Below, piece after piece: positions 42,642 to 53,114 of a stretch of 64,000 nucleotides of DNA. Source of the stretch: Paratrimastix pyriformis (Eukaryota > Preaxostyla > Paratrimastigidae); NCBI GenBank assembly GCA_027972325.1, contig JAPMOS010000112.1, positions 1 to 64,000 of the forward strand, read 5' to 3'. A program made the translations under genes and the position numbers. Under the pieces are notes generated by a model, which saw only the letters and a list, made by a program, of their open reading frames with translations, made no database searches and was not told the origin of the DNA. How positions within the stretch are numbered: the stretch's first letter is position 1; every line of letters begins with the position of its first letter.

Positions 42642-45600
42642 TCACCTGCTGGGCGGCTGCTGCAGAGGCGACGGGGGTGGCTGCAGGGGCGACGGGGGCG
42701 GCCGCAGGGGCGGCGAGGCGGGGGCCAGGATGGCCTGCCCGGCGGCGCGCTTCCACTGGTCGAGGTCGGCCATCAGGGCCCCCATGGCCGCCTGCAGGTC
42801 GCCCAGCGCCGCCGGGCCGGGGACCAGGGAGGACGAGAGGAGCGGCGTCGTGCCGGGCCGGAAGCTGGACCCCATCCGGGGCAGGGGCGGTGCCTGCAGG
42901 GGCGACGGGCCCGCCGACCGGGCCGGACCAGGGGCCGGGTTCGGGACCAAGGCCACCCCGCCGACGCTGGCAAGGAAGGGCACCGAGTCCGAGACCGGCA
43001 CCGGGACAGGCCGCGAGGTGGCCGGGGCCGGCGGGGCATGAGGACCGGTCGCAGGGGGGTGGCTGGGGCGTCGGCGGCGGGGGCCGGTGCCCTCGGCATC
43101 GGAGGGCCCCGAGTCGGAGTCGGACGAGCGCTCGCTGGCCGTGCTGGCCGCCTCGGCGCCGGGGTCGACCAGGCCCAGCTTGGCCATCTTCCGCTGCATA
43201 CCCTCGGGCCGATGGCGAACGGCCGGCCGGCCGGTGCCGCCGCCGCTGCTGCTGGCCGCGGATGGCGGCTGGGCGGAGGATGGCGGCCCCGACGTGGCCC
43301 CGGAACCGTCGATCGAGCCGCGGTGCTTCGGCTTGGGGCCGGCCGCCGCCTTGCTAGCCCGGCGCTGCTTGGAGCCGTGGGGGCCACGGCCCCGGTGGCG
43401 GGCCCGCTCGGCGGCGACCTGGTTGAGGTCGCGGACGACGTGGTCCCAGCTGGCTTCGGCGGCCATGTCCCGCTCGAGCCGCTCGAGCGGGTCCTCCATC
43501 AGCTCCTCGCTGGCCTTCGTGAAGCCCTCTCCCCCCCATCCCGCCCGCAAACCCCCAAGATCGTGCGCGTTATGCGCGGTGTGGTGTGCGTGCGCATCTG
43601 TGTGTGCGTGGCAGGCTGGGAGGCTGGGAGGCTGGGAGGCTGGGAGGCTGGGAGGCTGGGAGGCGCAGACGCTGGATGAGCTGGATGAAGATGTACAGCA
43701 CGATGACGATGAAGCCGAAGACGTACGTGTACATGTACAGCCTCGAGAGGAACGGGCCCGTCTGGGTGCCGCGCGAAGGGGAAGAATAAGATGAAGAAGA
43801 TGAAGAAGATGATGATGAAGAAGATGATGATGATGATGATGATGATGATGAAGATGATGATGATGATGATGAAGAAGAAGAAGAAGGAGAGGGAGGAGAG
43901 AAAACAAAAGAGGAGAGAAGAATAATCCCCGTGAGCGGTAGAAGCGCGTCGTGGCCCGGGAAGAGGGAGGGGAGGGCGTGCAGTTGCGCGGGCCGAAGGG
44001 GCCGGACCGTGTACACGCAGTTGAAGATCTGGGTGATCTCGTCGCCGTGCAGCAGGGCGAACAGGGTCGCGGCCGAGGTGCCCAAATCCTGGAAGCGCAC
44101 GCACCGGTCCGAGAAGAGCGCCTCGCCCACCACCGCGTACCTACGCCCCACAGGCCCAGGCCCAGCGCCCGCCGGACACCGGACACCAGACACCAGACAC
44201 CAGACATCGATCGGACATCGGACATCGGACATCGGACATCGGACACCGGACACGAACCCCATTGCGGCCAGGAGGAGGACGGGGCGGGGCGGTGGGAGGA
44301 AGGCTGGCCGGGGTGGGGACGGACGCCATGAAGAGGATCAGGCCCACCACGAAGAAGCACAGCACGTCTAGGATGGAGTAGCGCAGCGTGTACACGAGCA
44401 CCCTGAACTTGGGGAAGTACTCCAGGTAGCGGATCATGTCCACGATGGCCGCCGCGGCCCCCACACCCATGAAGCAGTCCGCAACGGCATCTGGACGAAG
44501 GAAACGGGCCAAGAAGGAGCAAACACGTGCCCAGGGGCGTGACACGGCTGCGCGCGAGTGGCTGTGCATGCATACGGATGGGGGCTGGTGGGGTGCTGTG
44601 TGCGGGTGAGGGCAGCAGGGGCGGTGGGCAGCGTGGGGGCGGTGGGGCGGACCGGAGTTGTAGAGGCCCACCAGGATGAGGTAGTCCAAGAAGGCCGAGA
44701 CGGTGTTGCAGACGACCGAGATGAGCGAGCACACGTCCCATAGGTCGAAGAACTTGAGCTTGATGCTCATGGGCAGTTGGCTCCAGTGGAAGGCGGCCCG
44801 GGCCTCGGGGCCCAGACGCCCCTCCAGGCTGCGGAACAGTCGGCCGCCCCGGTAGAGGGACACGACCAAGTGGTAGGCCAGCCCCACGCAAATGAACACA
44901 ACGAGCACATCGAGGGCCACCTCGACGTTGAACTGGGCCTGGGCCACGTGGGCGATGAAGACCCCGATGTCGATGGTCTCCCGGAGGCAGCCCCGGTCCT
45001 GGAAGTCGAAGTCCACCCGGACGTCCCAGTAGACGGTAGTCCCGGTGCTCACCTCGAGCAGGCTCGATAGGAAGGCAAAGTTGACCGACCCCCGCCTGAG
45101 GAGGGGGTAAAAGTCCTTGTCGAACCAGGCCGTCACCAGGGGGTTGTCCTCGTAGTCCTCGTCGAACTCCGTGTTGACGGTGTTCACCTTGGCCGTGGCC
45201 AAATCGTCGTAAAACTCGTAGGACAGCCCCACCGTGCTGCCCAACTGCTGGTACTGTGCCAGTGTCGTCTCGTTCAGCCGGAAGTAGGCCGTAATGGCGC
45301 GGGTGAAGGCCTCCTTCGTGTCATTCCAACTGCATAAATAGATTGCTCGCTCTTTGTTGGAATCAAAAAGCTCGCCATCAAAGTCAGGGAGAGAATGCCG
45401 CGTGATGGCTCGTTGATTATCGGAGATCATCTCACGAATTGTGAACCCGCTGATGGGGCAGGCTATGAAAGATAGAAAAAGCGTCACAAACCTGGGAAGA
45501 AGCACAGAGAAGAGAGTCAAAACACAGAGGAGCGAGTGGAAGAGAAATTTCCATGGGATTTGACGATATTTCAGAAACTTCTTCCAGGGGCTGAGGAAAA

Positions 45601-45679
45601 GCTCATCCTCAAGGGACGCTGGAGCTGGCAGACAACACCGTCCTAAACAACGTCGAGCCCGGGACACTGGCTTTCGCAT
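42642..45679 (-). CDS. MCOLN: Mucolipin-like TRP cation channel
   Basis: A six-transmembrane TRPML-type channel, which releases Ca2+ and other cations from endolysosomes. From ATG 45679 a cytosolic leader (LEDELFLSPWKKFLKYRQIP) leads into TM1 (FLFHSLLCVLTLFSVLLPRF). A large lumenal loop follows with Cys residues and strands such as VYWDVRVDFDFQDRGCLRET. TM2 (VALDVLVVFICVGLAYHLVV), TM3 (CSLISVVCNTVSAFLDYLIL), TM4 (region DCFMGVGAAAAIVDMIRYLE) and TM5 (SILDVLCFFVVGLILFMA) follow. The pore helix is TLFALLHGDEITQIF, matching mucolipin LINGDD. TM6 is YVFGFIVIVLYIFIQLIQRL. A C-terminal tail of about 270 residues, Ser/Pro/Ala-rich and basic, ends LQQPPSR with TGA at 42642-42644. Introns carry GAT/GAA and GGCTGGGA repeats. 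It is divergent from RPL29, with 129 bp between starts. Confidence 0.85.
43621..43890. repeat. GGCTGGGA and GAT/GAA repeats in mucolipin introns
   Basis: GGCTGGGA 8-bp units at about 43621-43663, and a (GAT)n/(GAA)n tract at about 43786-43890. They flank the exon for TM6. Short ACACCAG and CGGACAT repeats also lie at about 44170-44250. Confidence 0.85.
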
Positions 45680-45808
45680 GCAGCAAGCCCCAGAAGAGAT
45701 AAATTAATGCAAAGTGGGGACGGAGAGGCCTCTCCCCGCGCTTTTTTTCGCGTTTGGTTCGTTGCCGTGCTTTCTTCGTCCCGTTCACTCACACTCTCCC
45801 CAGCCACC

Positions 45809-46041
45809 ATGTCGAAGGGCAAGAACCACACCACCCACAACCAGGGCCACAAGATCCACAAGAACGGCATTCACCGCCCCAAGCAGGAGAAGTACATCGC
45901 TCTTAAGGGGGTCTGCCCTTATCTTGTGCGTATCTTCACGCTCCTGGTTTCTTTTAGATGGACCCCGCTTTCCTCCGCAACCAGCGGTTCGCTAAGAAGC
46001 ACAATGTCCACCACCCCAAGCAGGAGAAGAAGACCGAATAA
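45809..46041 (+). CDS. RPL29: 60S ribosomal protein L29 (eL29)
   Basis: Two exons, 45809-45910 and 45958-46041, encode 61 residues. The start MSKGKNHTTHNQGHKIHKNG and the second-exon start MDPAFLRNQRFAKKHNVHHP match eL29 closely. The intron (45911-45957, 47 bp, GTCTGC...TTTTAG) is phase 0. Because eL29 is so conserved, this gene is the cleanest proof of the GTCTG donor. It is a cytosolic large-subunit component. A CT-rich stretch lies just upstream, as is common for ribosomal protein genes. Confidence 0.97.
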
Positions 46042-46138
46042 GCCAGCTGGGCGTCTGGAATAGAGTTCCCCTCGACAAGCGCATTCTTGGTTCCATATTG
46101 GGTCCCTTTCAGACAAAGTTCGAACGGGCTGCGGCTGC

Positions 46139-46959
46139 TTATTGCTTGCTGACATTTACGAATTCCCGTAATGTCTTTATCGTCTCCTTCGCAATGAAGG
46201 ACCACGCATACTGAGGAACGGAGGCAGCAAACTCGATCAGGAGCGTCGACCGATCGGACCACATGCAGAACATGATTCGGTCGGGCATTTTGAGATAGAG
46301 TTCGGTTGGCGTTGCCCTCAGCTGCGTTGCTTCCACCTTCGGAGACATCGAAACAAAGACAAAGAGGTCGACAGACCTCGTCGCAGACAGCTCTCGTCTG
46401 ATGGTACCACTGAAGCAGAGTGTCATCTGGGACCCGGGAGGTGGAATGAGCGGTGAGAGATGGGAGTCCAGACCGGTTGTGCTGGTGTAGGTGGCACGGA
46501 TCCGGGCGATGAGTGTCTCCTTTTCCTTTTGCTCGGCAAGAAAAGTTTGGTGCAATGAGCAGACTCTCTACGTCAAGAAAAGCAGCTGCCCTTCAGATGA
46601 GTCAACAGACCTGGAACTCAGTAAATGCCATGGGTGGCAATGCGGTTGGGAGCGCTGCTGGACAGGGGTGCTGCAACATTTCGAGTAGAGGAAGGATGGC
46701 TTGTTCTGCGTCAGGGAGCGTCCGCGCCTCGTTGTTCGACTGGAATTGTTCAGATCCATGCAGATAGGCCGAAGAGGAAGGTGATGGCCCAGTCAGTTCC
46801 TATCGACCGGAAGGGAGAGATGGATCGCGGAGATGTGAATATCGGTCGGCTCCTTTCGGCCCTTCGTGTCGGGTCAAGCATTTCCTTGGAGACTGTGCTA
46901 TGGCCAAGCATTTCCTGGTTTGGCACCACTCTGGTGTGCGCCGGCAGTGAGATCCTCAT
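46139..46959 (-). CDS. Unrecognised conserved-looking protein
   Basis: Assembled by eye as ATG 46959 (MRISLPAHTRVVPNQEMLGH), intron, an exon reading AYLHGSEQFQSNNEARTLPD then AILPLLEMLQHPCPAALPTA and MAFTEFQ, a GTCTGT intron near 46550-46610, then FLAEQKEKETLIARI. The C-terminal part runs RSVDLFVFVSMSPKVEATQL, then TELYLKMPDRIMFCMWSDRS and WSFIAKETIKTLREFVNVSK, with TAA at 46139-46141. The C-terminal strands and helix look like a small folded domain, but I recognise no family. It is 42 bp from the divergent LIS1 start, so they may share a promoter. A + strand frame overlaps the same DNA but has less protein-like composition. Confidence 0.5.
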
Positions 46960-47000
46960 TTGCGGGGAGGAAGATTGAACCAGCCGCTGCCGTTGCCGCG

Positions 47001-48851
47001 ATGTTGCTTTCGGAGAAGCAAAAGCAAGACCTGTCGGCCGGGCGGACATTTCCATGAGAATATTGATGATCTTTCTTTAGGAACAGCGCAATTCTCGATT
47101 ACCTGTCCAATAACAATTATGTGAAATCTTTCGCCTCATTCCAAGAGGAGGCCGGGGCACATCTCGTTCCGCCAACAGATGGGATGACAAATATTTTGGA
47201 GAAGAAATGGGGGTTGGTGGTGCGGCTCCAGAGAAAGGTCGGGCGCATCGCGCATATTCCTTTTTGCCGCTTCACACCTCACAGTTGATGGAACAAGAGG
47301 AGAAGGTTGCCTCCCTTGAGGAAGAGATCAAGCTCTTGTCTAGCGGAAACATCTCCAGAAAAGTCGGAAAAGGAGACGCCCTCCCCACCCAGCTGGCCAA
47401 ATTCACCCTCAACGGACATCGACAGCCGGTGACATCAGTCGCCTTTCACCCCAAGTCTGTTTGCCTGCAGTTTCCCGGTCCACAAATCTGAACTCTTTCT
47501 AACACGTTCACTGCCCCCCCCCCTCCCTCCCTCCTCCTCCCCTCCCCCCCCCCCCCCCCCCCCCCCCAGATTCTCCGTCCTGGCCACGGCCGCTGAAGAT
47601 GCCACCATCAAGATATGGGACACAGAGGGAGGCGAAATCGAATCCACTCTGAAGGGCCACACGGATGTGGTGCAATGCGTCGCCTGGCATCCGCAGGGCA
47701 CCATTTTGGGTTTGCTCGGGCTTGTTTTGGGGGCCATTCACAAGTTTGAATCTAGCATCGTGCTCCAGCGACCTTTCCATCAAACTCTGGGATTTCTCCT
47801 CTGTGGGTTCGTCGGCTCCCGCCGCAGTGGCAACAGGGGCCAGCCCCCCTTCTGCCGGACACCGATGCACGCACACGCTCCGTGGCCACGAGCACACGGT
47901 TTCATGCGTTGTTTTTGTATCCGACGGTTCAAAGCTGGCCTCGTGTTCCCGCGACCGTTCCATCAAAATCTGGGAGGTCGCCACTGGGTCTGCCTCTTCC
48001 ACGGCAAGGTCATAACTAACGATGGCGGTGGAGGTATTGTCTGTCCTCGCTTGCGGGACATGCGGAGTGGGTGCGCACGATCGCTGTGTGTCCCCTCCGA
48101 GCCGAACAGGATCCGCTGATCGCGAGCGGGAGCAGCGACCAGGTCTGGCGGCGATTGCCCATCCAATGAGGCCGTCAATGCACCTCCCTTAACTGTAGAT
48201 GATCCGCATCTGGAACATGACCACTGGGCAATGTTCACTCACGCTATGCGGCCACACACATGTGGTGGAATGTGTCGCTGTTGCCGGACCCCGCCACCCA
48301 GCCGCGGTCACCCTTCACAAGGTCAGCCCTGCCCGCACAGAGAACACCTCGCCGTATCTTCACCTTTGGCACAGCTGTTACATCCTCAGGCGCCACCCGG
48401 GGCGCCCATCTCGCACTACATCGCCTCAGGATCCCGCGACCGGACCGTCCGCATCTGGGAAGTGTCTTCGGGACATTGCGCCTTCGTTGTGGAGCATGAG
48501 AACTGGGTGAGGGGCGTGGTTTTCCACCCCAATGGCCGCTTCCTCCTCTCGGTTTCCGACGATAGGTCGGCCATTCCGCCATCCCACCTGGCACCCGAGC
48601 ACATTCCCCGCACCACGACACACGCCATATCTGCAACCCACATCCCTTTTTACCGCAGGACTCTTCGCGCATGGGACCTTTCTCAGGCGGGCGCACCGAG
48701 CCAACTGGGGGCACCAATACCATCCCTGAGGTGCGCACGCAGCGCTGAGGCTCACCAACACTTCGTGAGCTGTGTGGCCCAGTCGAGCCAAGGCCACCAG
48801 GTGGCCACGGGCTCGGTTGATCTCTCCGTCAAGATATGGGAATGCCGATGA
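47001..48851 (+). CDS. LIS1: LIS1 (PAFAH1B1) dynein regulator
   Basis: LIS1 binds cytoplasmic dynein and controls its motility. ATG 47001 ([11 protein letters not shown]) splices to [20 protein letters not shown], the LisH dimerisation motif. A short coiled coil ([20 protein letters not shown]) follows. The seven WD40 repeats include [37 protein letters not shown] with [54 protein letters not shown] with [18 protein letters not shown], a block ending [47 protein letters not shown], and [15 protein letters not shown] with TGA at 48849-48851. Introns begin GTCGG, GTCTG or related. A C run of about 21 lies before one acceptor near 47546-47566. The order of domains and the N-terminal LisH make the assignment firm. 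Confidence 0.92.
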
Positions 48852-48888
48852 GGCTGCAGCCTTCTCTCCTTTTCCTTTTTTTTATTCT

Positions 48889-50697
48889 TCACGTACCAAA
48901 ATAGTCTCTTGTATCGCCGATTCTGCGTCTCTTTTTTCGCACCCATCCCCGTGGGCGGACCGGCTGGGTGGCTGCCCGCCTCATCGCCGACACTGGCCCG
49001 CCAGCGGCTGTTGCCGTCCCTGCCGTAAACCAAAAGAACGCCCATGAGTGCGCGCTGGGCGAAGGCAATCGGCCGGACCTCCCTCTGTGCCCGTGCCGAC
49101 GCTGGCACACGCGGCACCCTCGAGGGCAGCCAAGGTTGCCTCGTGCGAGGCCGTACTCACGACCGCTTGGATAAAACGGCGCGAGGGACCATGCCACAGA
49201 AGCATCCTATGCATGGAATGGTGTCGGGCAGAGTGTCGGGCAGTGTCCATGGCAGGCAGGGCCGACCGATTGATGCCTGGATCGAGGCTCACCGAGGGCG
49301 GCAGATCGCGAGACATCAGCGGTCGGAGGCGGGTCAGGCACTGGCCCAGCAGCCCGCCAAGGATCTGAACCGCCCGCGATGATGCGACGTTGCAGGGAGA
49401 GAGGCATATGAGCGGAGCGTTCGGTGGGAGGGAGGAAGAGAGAGATGGTTGCTGGCGCCGCCTGAGGTCTCGACGAGCTACGACGGGGCTGGACACCGAG
49501 TGGGACGGAGCCAACCAGTTGGTGTTTTAAGACGAATTTTCTCTCTTTGTTCCCCTTTTACGGGCCCTGGTGGTTCGGTTTTCCGGAATATGAGAGACCA
49601 GGGGTTTCCGGGATAGGCGGGGGGGGGGGGGGGGGGGGAAGGCAGACCTCGACCACTTGGGTAATCTCCTGCTCGAGTTCGCTGGCGACCACCACGACGT
49701 GGACGCCCTCCATCATCAGGCATCCGTACACGCGCAGCGCCTGTCGTGAAAGGGGGCCGGCAGTTGATGACTCAAGCGGGGGGAGCCTACTCGGGCAGGA
49801 ACGGACCGCTGGGTTCTCGCCCAGGCACAGAGAAAACTCCCTGGCGCTGACGAGGGACCTTCAGCGGCCCACTGGGCGACCATCAGCTGGATCACGAGCA
49901 GGTCGTCGGGGAGCTGTCACACAGTCCGAAAGAAAGAGAAAGCGGCGCTTGAGTCGAGCACCCCGCGCCCTTGTTGCACTGAAGGCGGCGGTGGGTTAGC
50001 AGACAAGTCAGGCGTGCTCACCACCAACCGGCCTCGGCAGAAGATGGCCACATATGGGGACAGGGACCGCCCGCAGGCCGCGACGGCCTGGCGCAGGTCG
50101 CGTGCGATGTCCTCCGCAAGCTGCGCGCCGCGCATCATCATGCATCATGCCATCGAAACCATTGAGGCCGCGAATACCACTTGTGGAAGCGGGAGTGGGG
50201 GGGGGGAGGGCGATGGCAGACCGGCATGACCCGAACCGAGCCGAGCAGGGCCGGGAAGGGGCATCCAATGATCAGGTCGATGAGCCCAAGGCAGGGCTGC
50301 ATAACCCGAGAAATAGAGAGAGAATGATTCAGCGAGGAAGAGGGGCAGGTCCAGGCCTGGGTGAGGGTCTTCAGGTGGTTTGGGTTCATCCCAGGAAGCC
50401 AAAACGGCGGTGGCATGATCATCTCCAGGGCTGCCCACGGGAAGGCAGGATGAAGAGGGACCGATAAAGTGAGAAACCTTTGGAAACTATCCGTAGCACT
50501 TGTAACGCGTCTTTCTCTGACAGCTCCGAGACAAGAACAAGGAGGAAGGTCCGATAGGGCAAGAAAGTCATTCTCATGTCGTGGAATCGCAGTGATGTGG
50601 GAGGCTTTTGCTCCTCTATAGCAATTGTTCCGTCAAAGTGATTCGACGACGATGAACGAACGAGAGAAACAGACGACACAGAGTATGATAGGTACAT
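48889..50697 (-). CDS. Tri-longin protein of the Fuzzy/Mon1/HPS1 class
   Basis: The likely start is ATG 50697. The most readable exon, TSLRFHDMRMTFLPYRTFLL then VLVSELSEKDALQVLRIV, has the strand-helix pattern of a longin domain and aligns by eye with Fuzzy (WKSFHDSITLIVLSS...). Further exons read QPCLGLIDLIIGCPF, LAEDIARDLRQAVAACGRSL then SPYVAIFCRGRLV, LPDDLLVIQLMVAQWAAE, and ALRVYGCLMMEGVHVVVVAS then ELEQEITQVVE. These match the second longin of Fuzzy/Mon1 (helix, strand V-x-V-x-G-R-V, then LLxLxLL...LELCLL). The C-terminal exons are uncertain; one frame ends at 48889. Such proteins act as Rab GEF subunits or, for Fuzzy, in ciliogenesis (CPLANE). Which member this is cannot be settled by eye. 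A run of about 20 G at 49619-49638 lies in an intron. Confidence 0.55.
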
Positions 50698-50909
50698 TGA
50701 ACTGACCTGGCACGGTCTGCGAATGAACTATCCCAATTCAACGTTCGTTCGCAGAAGGTCATTCCCCCATCCGTAAAAATTTGAAAAAACACTCGGTGTG
50801 CCGTCATGGATCGATGACGTCGAGATGTCGAGGGATAATCTGATAATCCCGATAGGTTAGAGAGCTTATTTTTCCCTCCTCTGCGACTGGTGTCTCCGCG
50901 TTCCGCTGG

Positions 50910-52906
50910 ATGGACATCCCACCATTGCCCGCGCATGATCATCGGCCAGAAGGAGAGCCACCACAACAGAACTTGGATCGGTTCTACCAAGGCTCTCTCG
51001 AGCACGATCGACGGGTCGAAAAATATGAGACCATGCTTCGCAACACTCCCATCACTTTTCTTAATCTTCGTTTGATGGCTACCATGGATGGGGTACCTCA
51101 TGCACTCCGTTCCCGTGTGTGGCCCATTTTGATCGAAGGACCCGCAGTGCTCTCGACGGAGACCCCCCCCGAAGCCGTCACCCCGCCCCATCGTCCTGGG
51201 GGGCAACTGCTTCCCGACGAAGAACGACTGCTCCTCCGAGACCTCCACCGAACCCACCAAAGTGCTCAGGCCATGCACACCCCAGCCCGTCAGTACCAAC
51301 TGCGCCGGATGCTGACCAGCTTTCTGTGCGCCCACCCTCGGCTGCGGTACGTGCAGGGTATGCACGAGGTCGCGGCCCCGTTCGTTCTCCTCCTTGGCGA
51401 TCGCGATGAAACACTGGCCTTCAACTGTTTCCAGGACACGGTCCGTCCGCCCGCCGGCCGCCCGGTCCCCCACGATGGCCATCCGCCGCCCCATTCCCCC
51501 ACCATGCGCCTGGTGATCATGGAGCCCGTTCGTCACATCACGCACGCATGCCAGGTCCTTAACTATATCAGACCCTTCTACGAGCCCAACCCAGAGGAGA
51601 CCCAGGTCATGTTGGACACATTCCAGGGGTCCGTCCCGTCCCGTACCGTCCCGGGGGGGAGGGTGTCGGGTTGGCCTTGTGGGGGATTTTGACGAGCAAT
51701 CGGGGCGCATCCCACAGCATCCTCCACATCGTCGACCCGGCCATCGCCGGCCATCTGGGGCGCCTCCAGGGTCCGTCCGGCCCCTTGAATGCTCACCCAC
51801 TCTGGTGATGGGCAACGGACATTTCCCCGGGCGAATGGTTTCCTCGCATCCCGTCTCCTGTCCCCACCGGGGCCGCGCCCCCGCGATATGCTCAGCATGA
51901 TGCCACTCACCCTTTCCCTGGTCGCTTGTAGTGGATCCGGTCCTTTATGCCACATCCTGGTTTGTGACGTGGTTTGCCACGGCCCTGCCATTCTACGACG
52001 TCTGTCCATGCTCGCGCCATCATACCATATGCTCACGCCAGCCCCTTCTCTCCGGCAGCTGCTGCGGGTCTGGGACAGCTTCCTGAGCGAGGGGCCGCCA
52101 CTGGATCTGGCCTTCGGGGTGGCCCTCCTGGTCCACCTGAGGCGGCCCCTCCTTGCGGCCCGCACCCTCGAAGGCGTCCTTGGGTCCGGACCGTCATCGC
52201 CCGCTGCCGCCTGCGCCCCTACATAGCGACCCCATCATCCTCGCCTGACCCGGCTCATCTGCGGGTGCGCACAGCGTTCTGCATCGGCTGGATGGGCTGC
52301 CCGTTCCGGCACTGCTGGAGCATGCTCGCCTCATCGTCTGCCGGACGTGCACCAGCGACCGCCCCCAGCCCACAAGAGCGCTCGCCCCACCCCCGGTGGT
52401 TGGAGCAACCACGACGGGCGGTGAGACTTCGTCGCCTCCACCAGAGCCCGCCGCTGCCCCGGCCGACCCGTCCCCCAGCACGCCCACCCTCAATTGGGAC
52501 GGCAAGGGCGCTCATCCCGTGTTGCGGCCGGTACCACCGTCTGGAGGAGGGAAGGCCCGGGGGATGGAGGCCGAGCCTCCAGATGGCGGGGCCAAGGGCG
52601 GAGTGGCGCCAGTGCAGGGCGGGAAGGTGCTGGTCCCCGAGGGCCTCATGCGCCGCTCGGCCACCCAGAAAATCCGACGAGTGCGCCGCCGCCTGTCTGT
52701 CTATGGCCCTGCTTCACCGTCTTGTATGCCAATCCCCGCCCTCCTCATGACCGGGTGGGCCGTGATGCTTATCCCAACCCGCCATTCGCTTGGGTCATGG
52801 GCGCAGGGCTTTGATGCGATGGAGCCTCGCGATCCTCGGGGCCCTGGTCCTCTTTTGCGTTGTCCTGTTTACCTTGAGTGCTGCCCGTCGGTCTCCCCAC
52901 CGATGA
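50910..52906 (+). CDS. TBC1D20: TBC1D20/Gyp8-like Rab GAP with C-terminal membrane anchor
   Basis: A TBC-domain GTPase-activating protein. From ATG 50910: LRLMATMDGVPHALRSRVWP (TBC motif 1, as in TBC1D20), DEERLLLRDLHRTHQSAQAM (Arg-finger region), MLTSFLCAHPRLRYVQGMHE (Gln-finger motif, here YVQGM) and VAAPFVLLLGDRDETLAFNC. After introns come VIMEPVRHITHACQVLNYIR, ILHIVDPAIAGHLGRL, YATSWFVTWFATALPFYD and LRQLLRVWDSFLSEGPPLD. A Pro/Ala-rich linker ends TQKIRRVRRRL, and the last exon adds one hydrophobic helix (WSLAILGALVLFCVVLFTLS) then SAARRSPHR and TGA at 52904-52906. A tail anchor after TBC is typical of TBC1D20/Gyp8, which act on Rab1 at the ER. The start is 213 bp from the divergent tri-longin gene. 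Confidence 0.84.
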
Positions 52907-53114
52907 CGGGCCGTTACCGCCATCCCTTGGACAACACAACCTCGCTCCCCCCTCAATGACCAACTCGATCTGTTCCAATCAACTGCCATTTGTCCAATGA
53001 TCGTCCGTCTTCCCTGATCGATGAACGCCGCTGGGCCACGAACGCCCTGCATTCCGGCGTCGACTGCCGATACTAACCCCGGCGATTCCCCCTTTCCGTT
53101 TTGGTGCAAAGGGG

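Noticed and set aside
46508-46978. + strand frame of about 117 residues over the orphan gene
   Set aside because: The minus strand gives splice-consistent exons with a more protein-like composition and a clear C-terminal domain; the + frame lacks recognisable structure.
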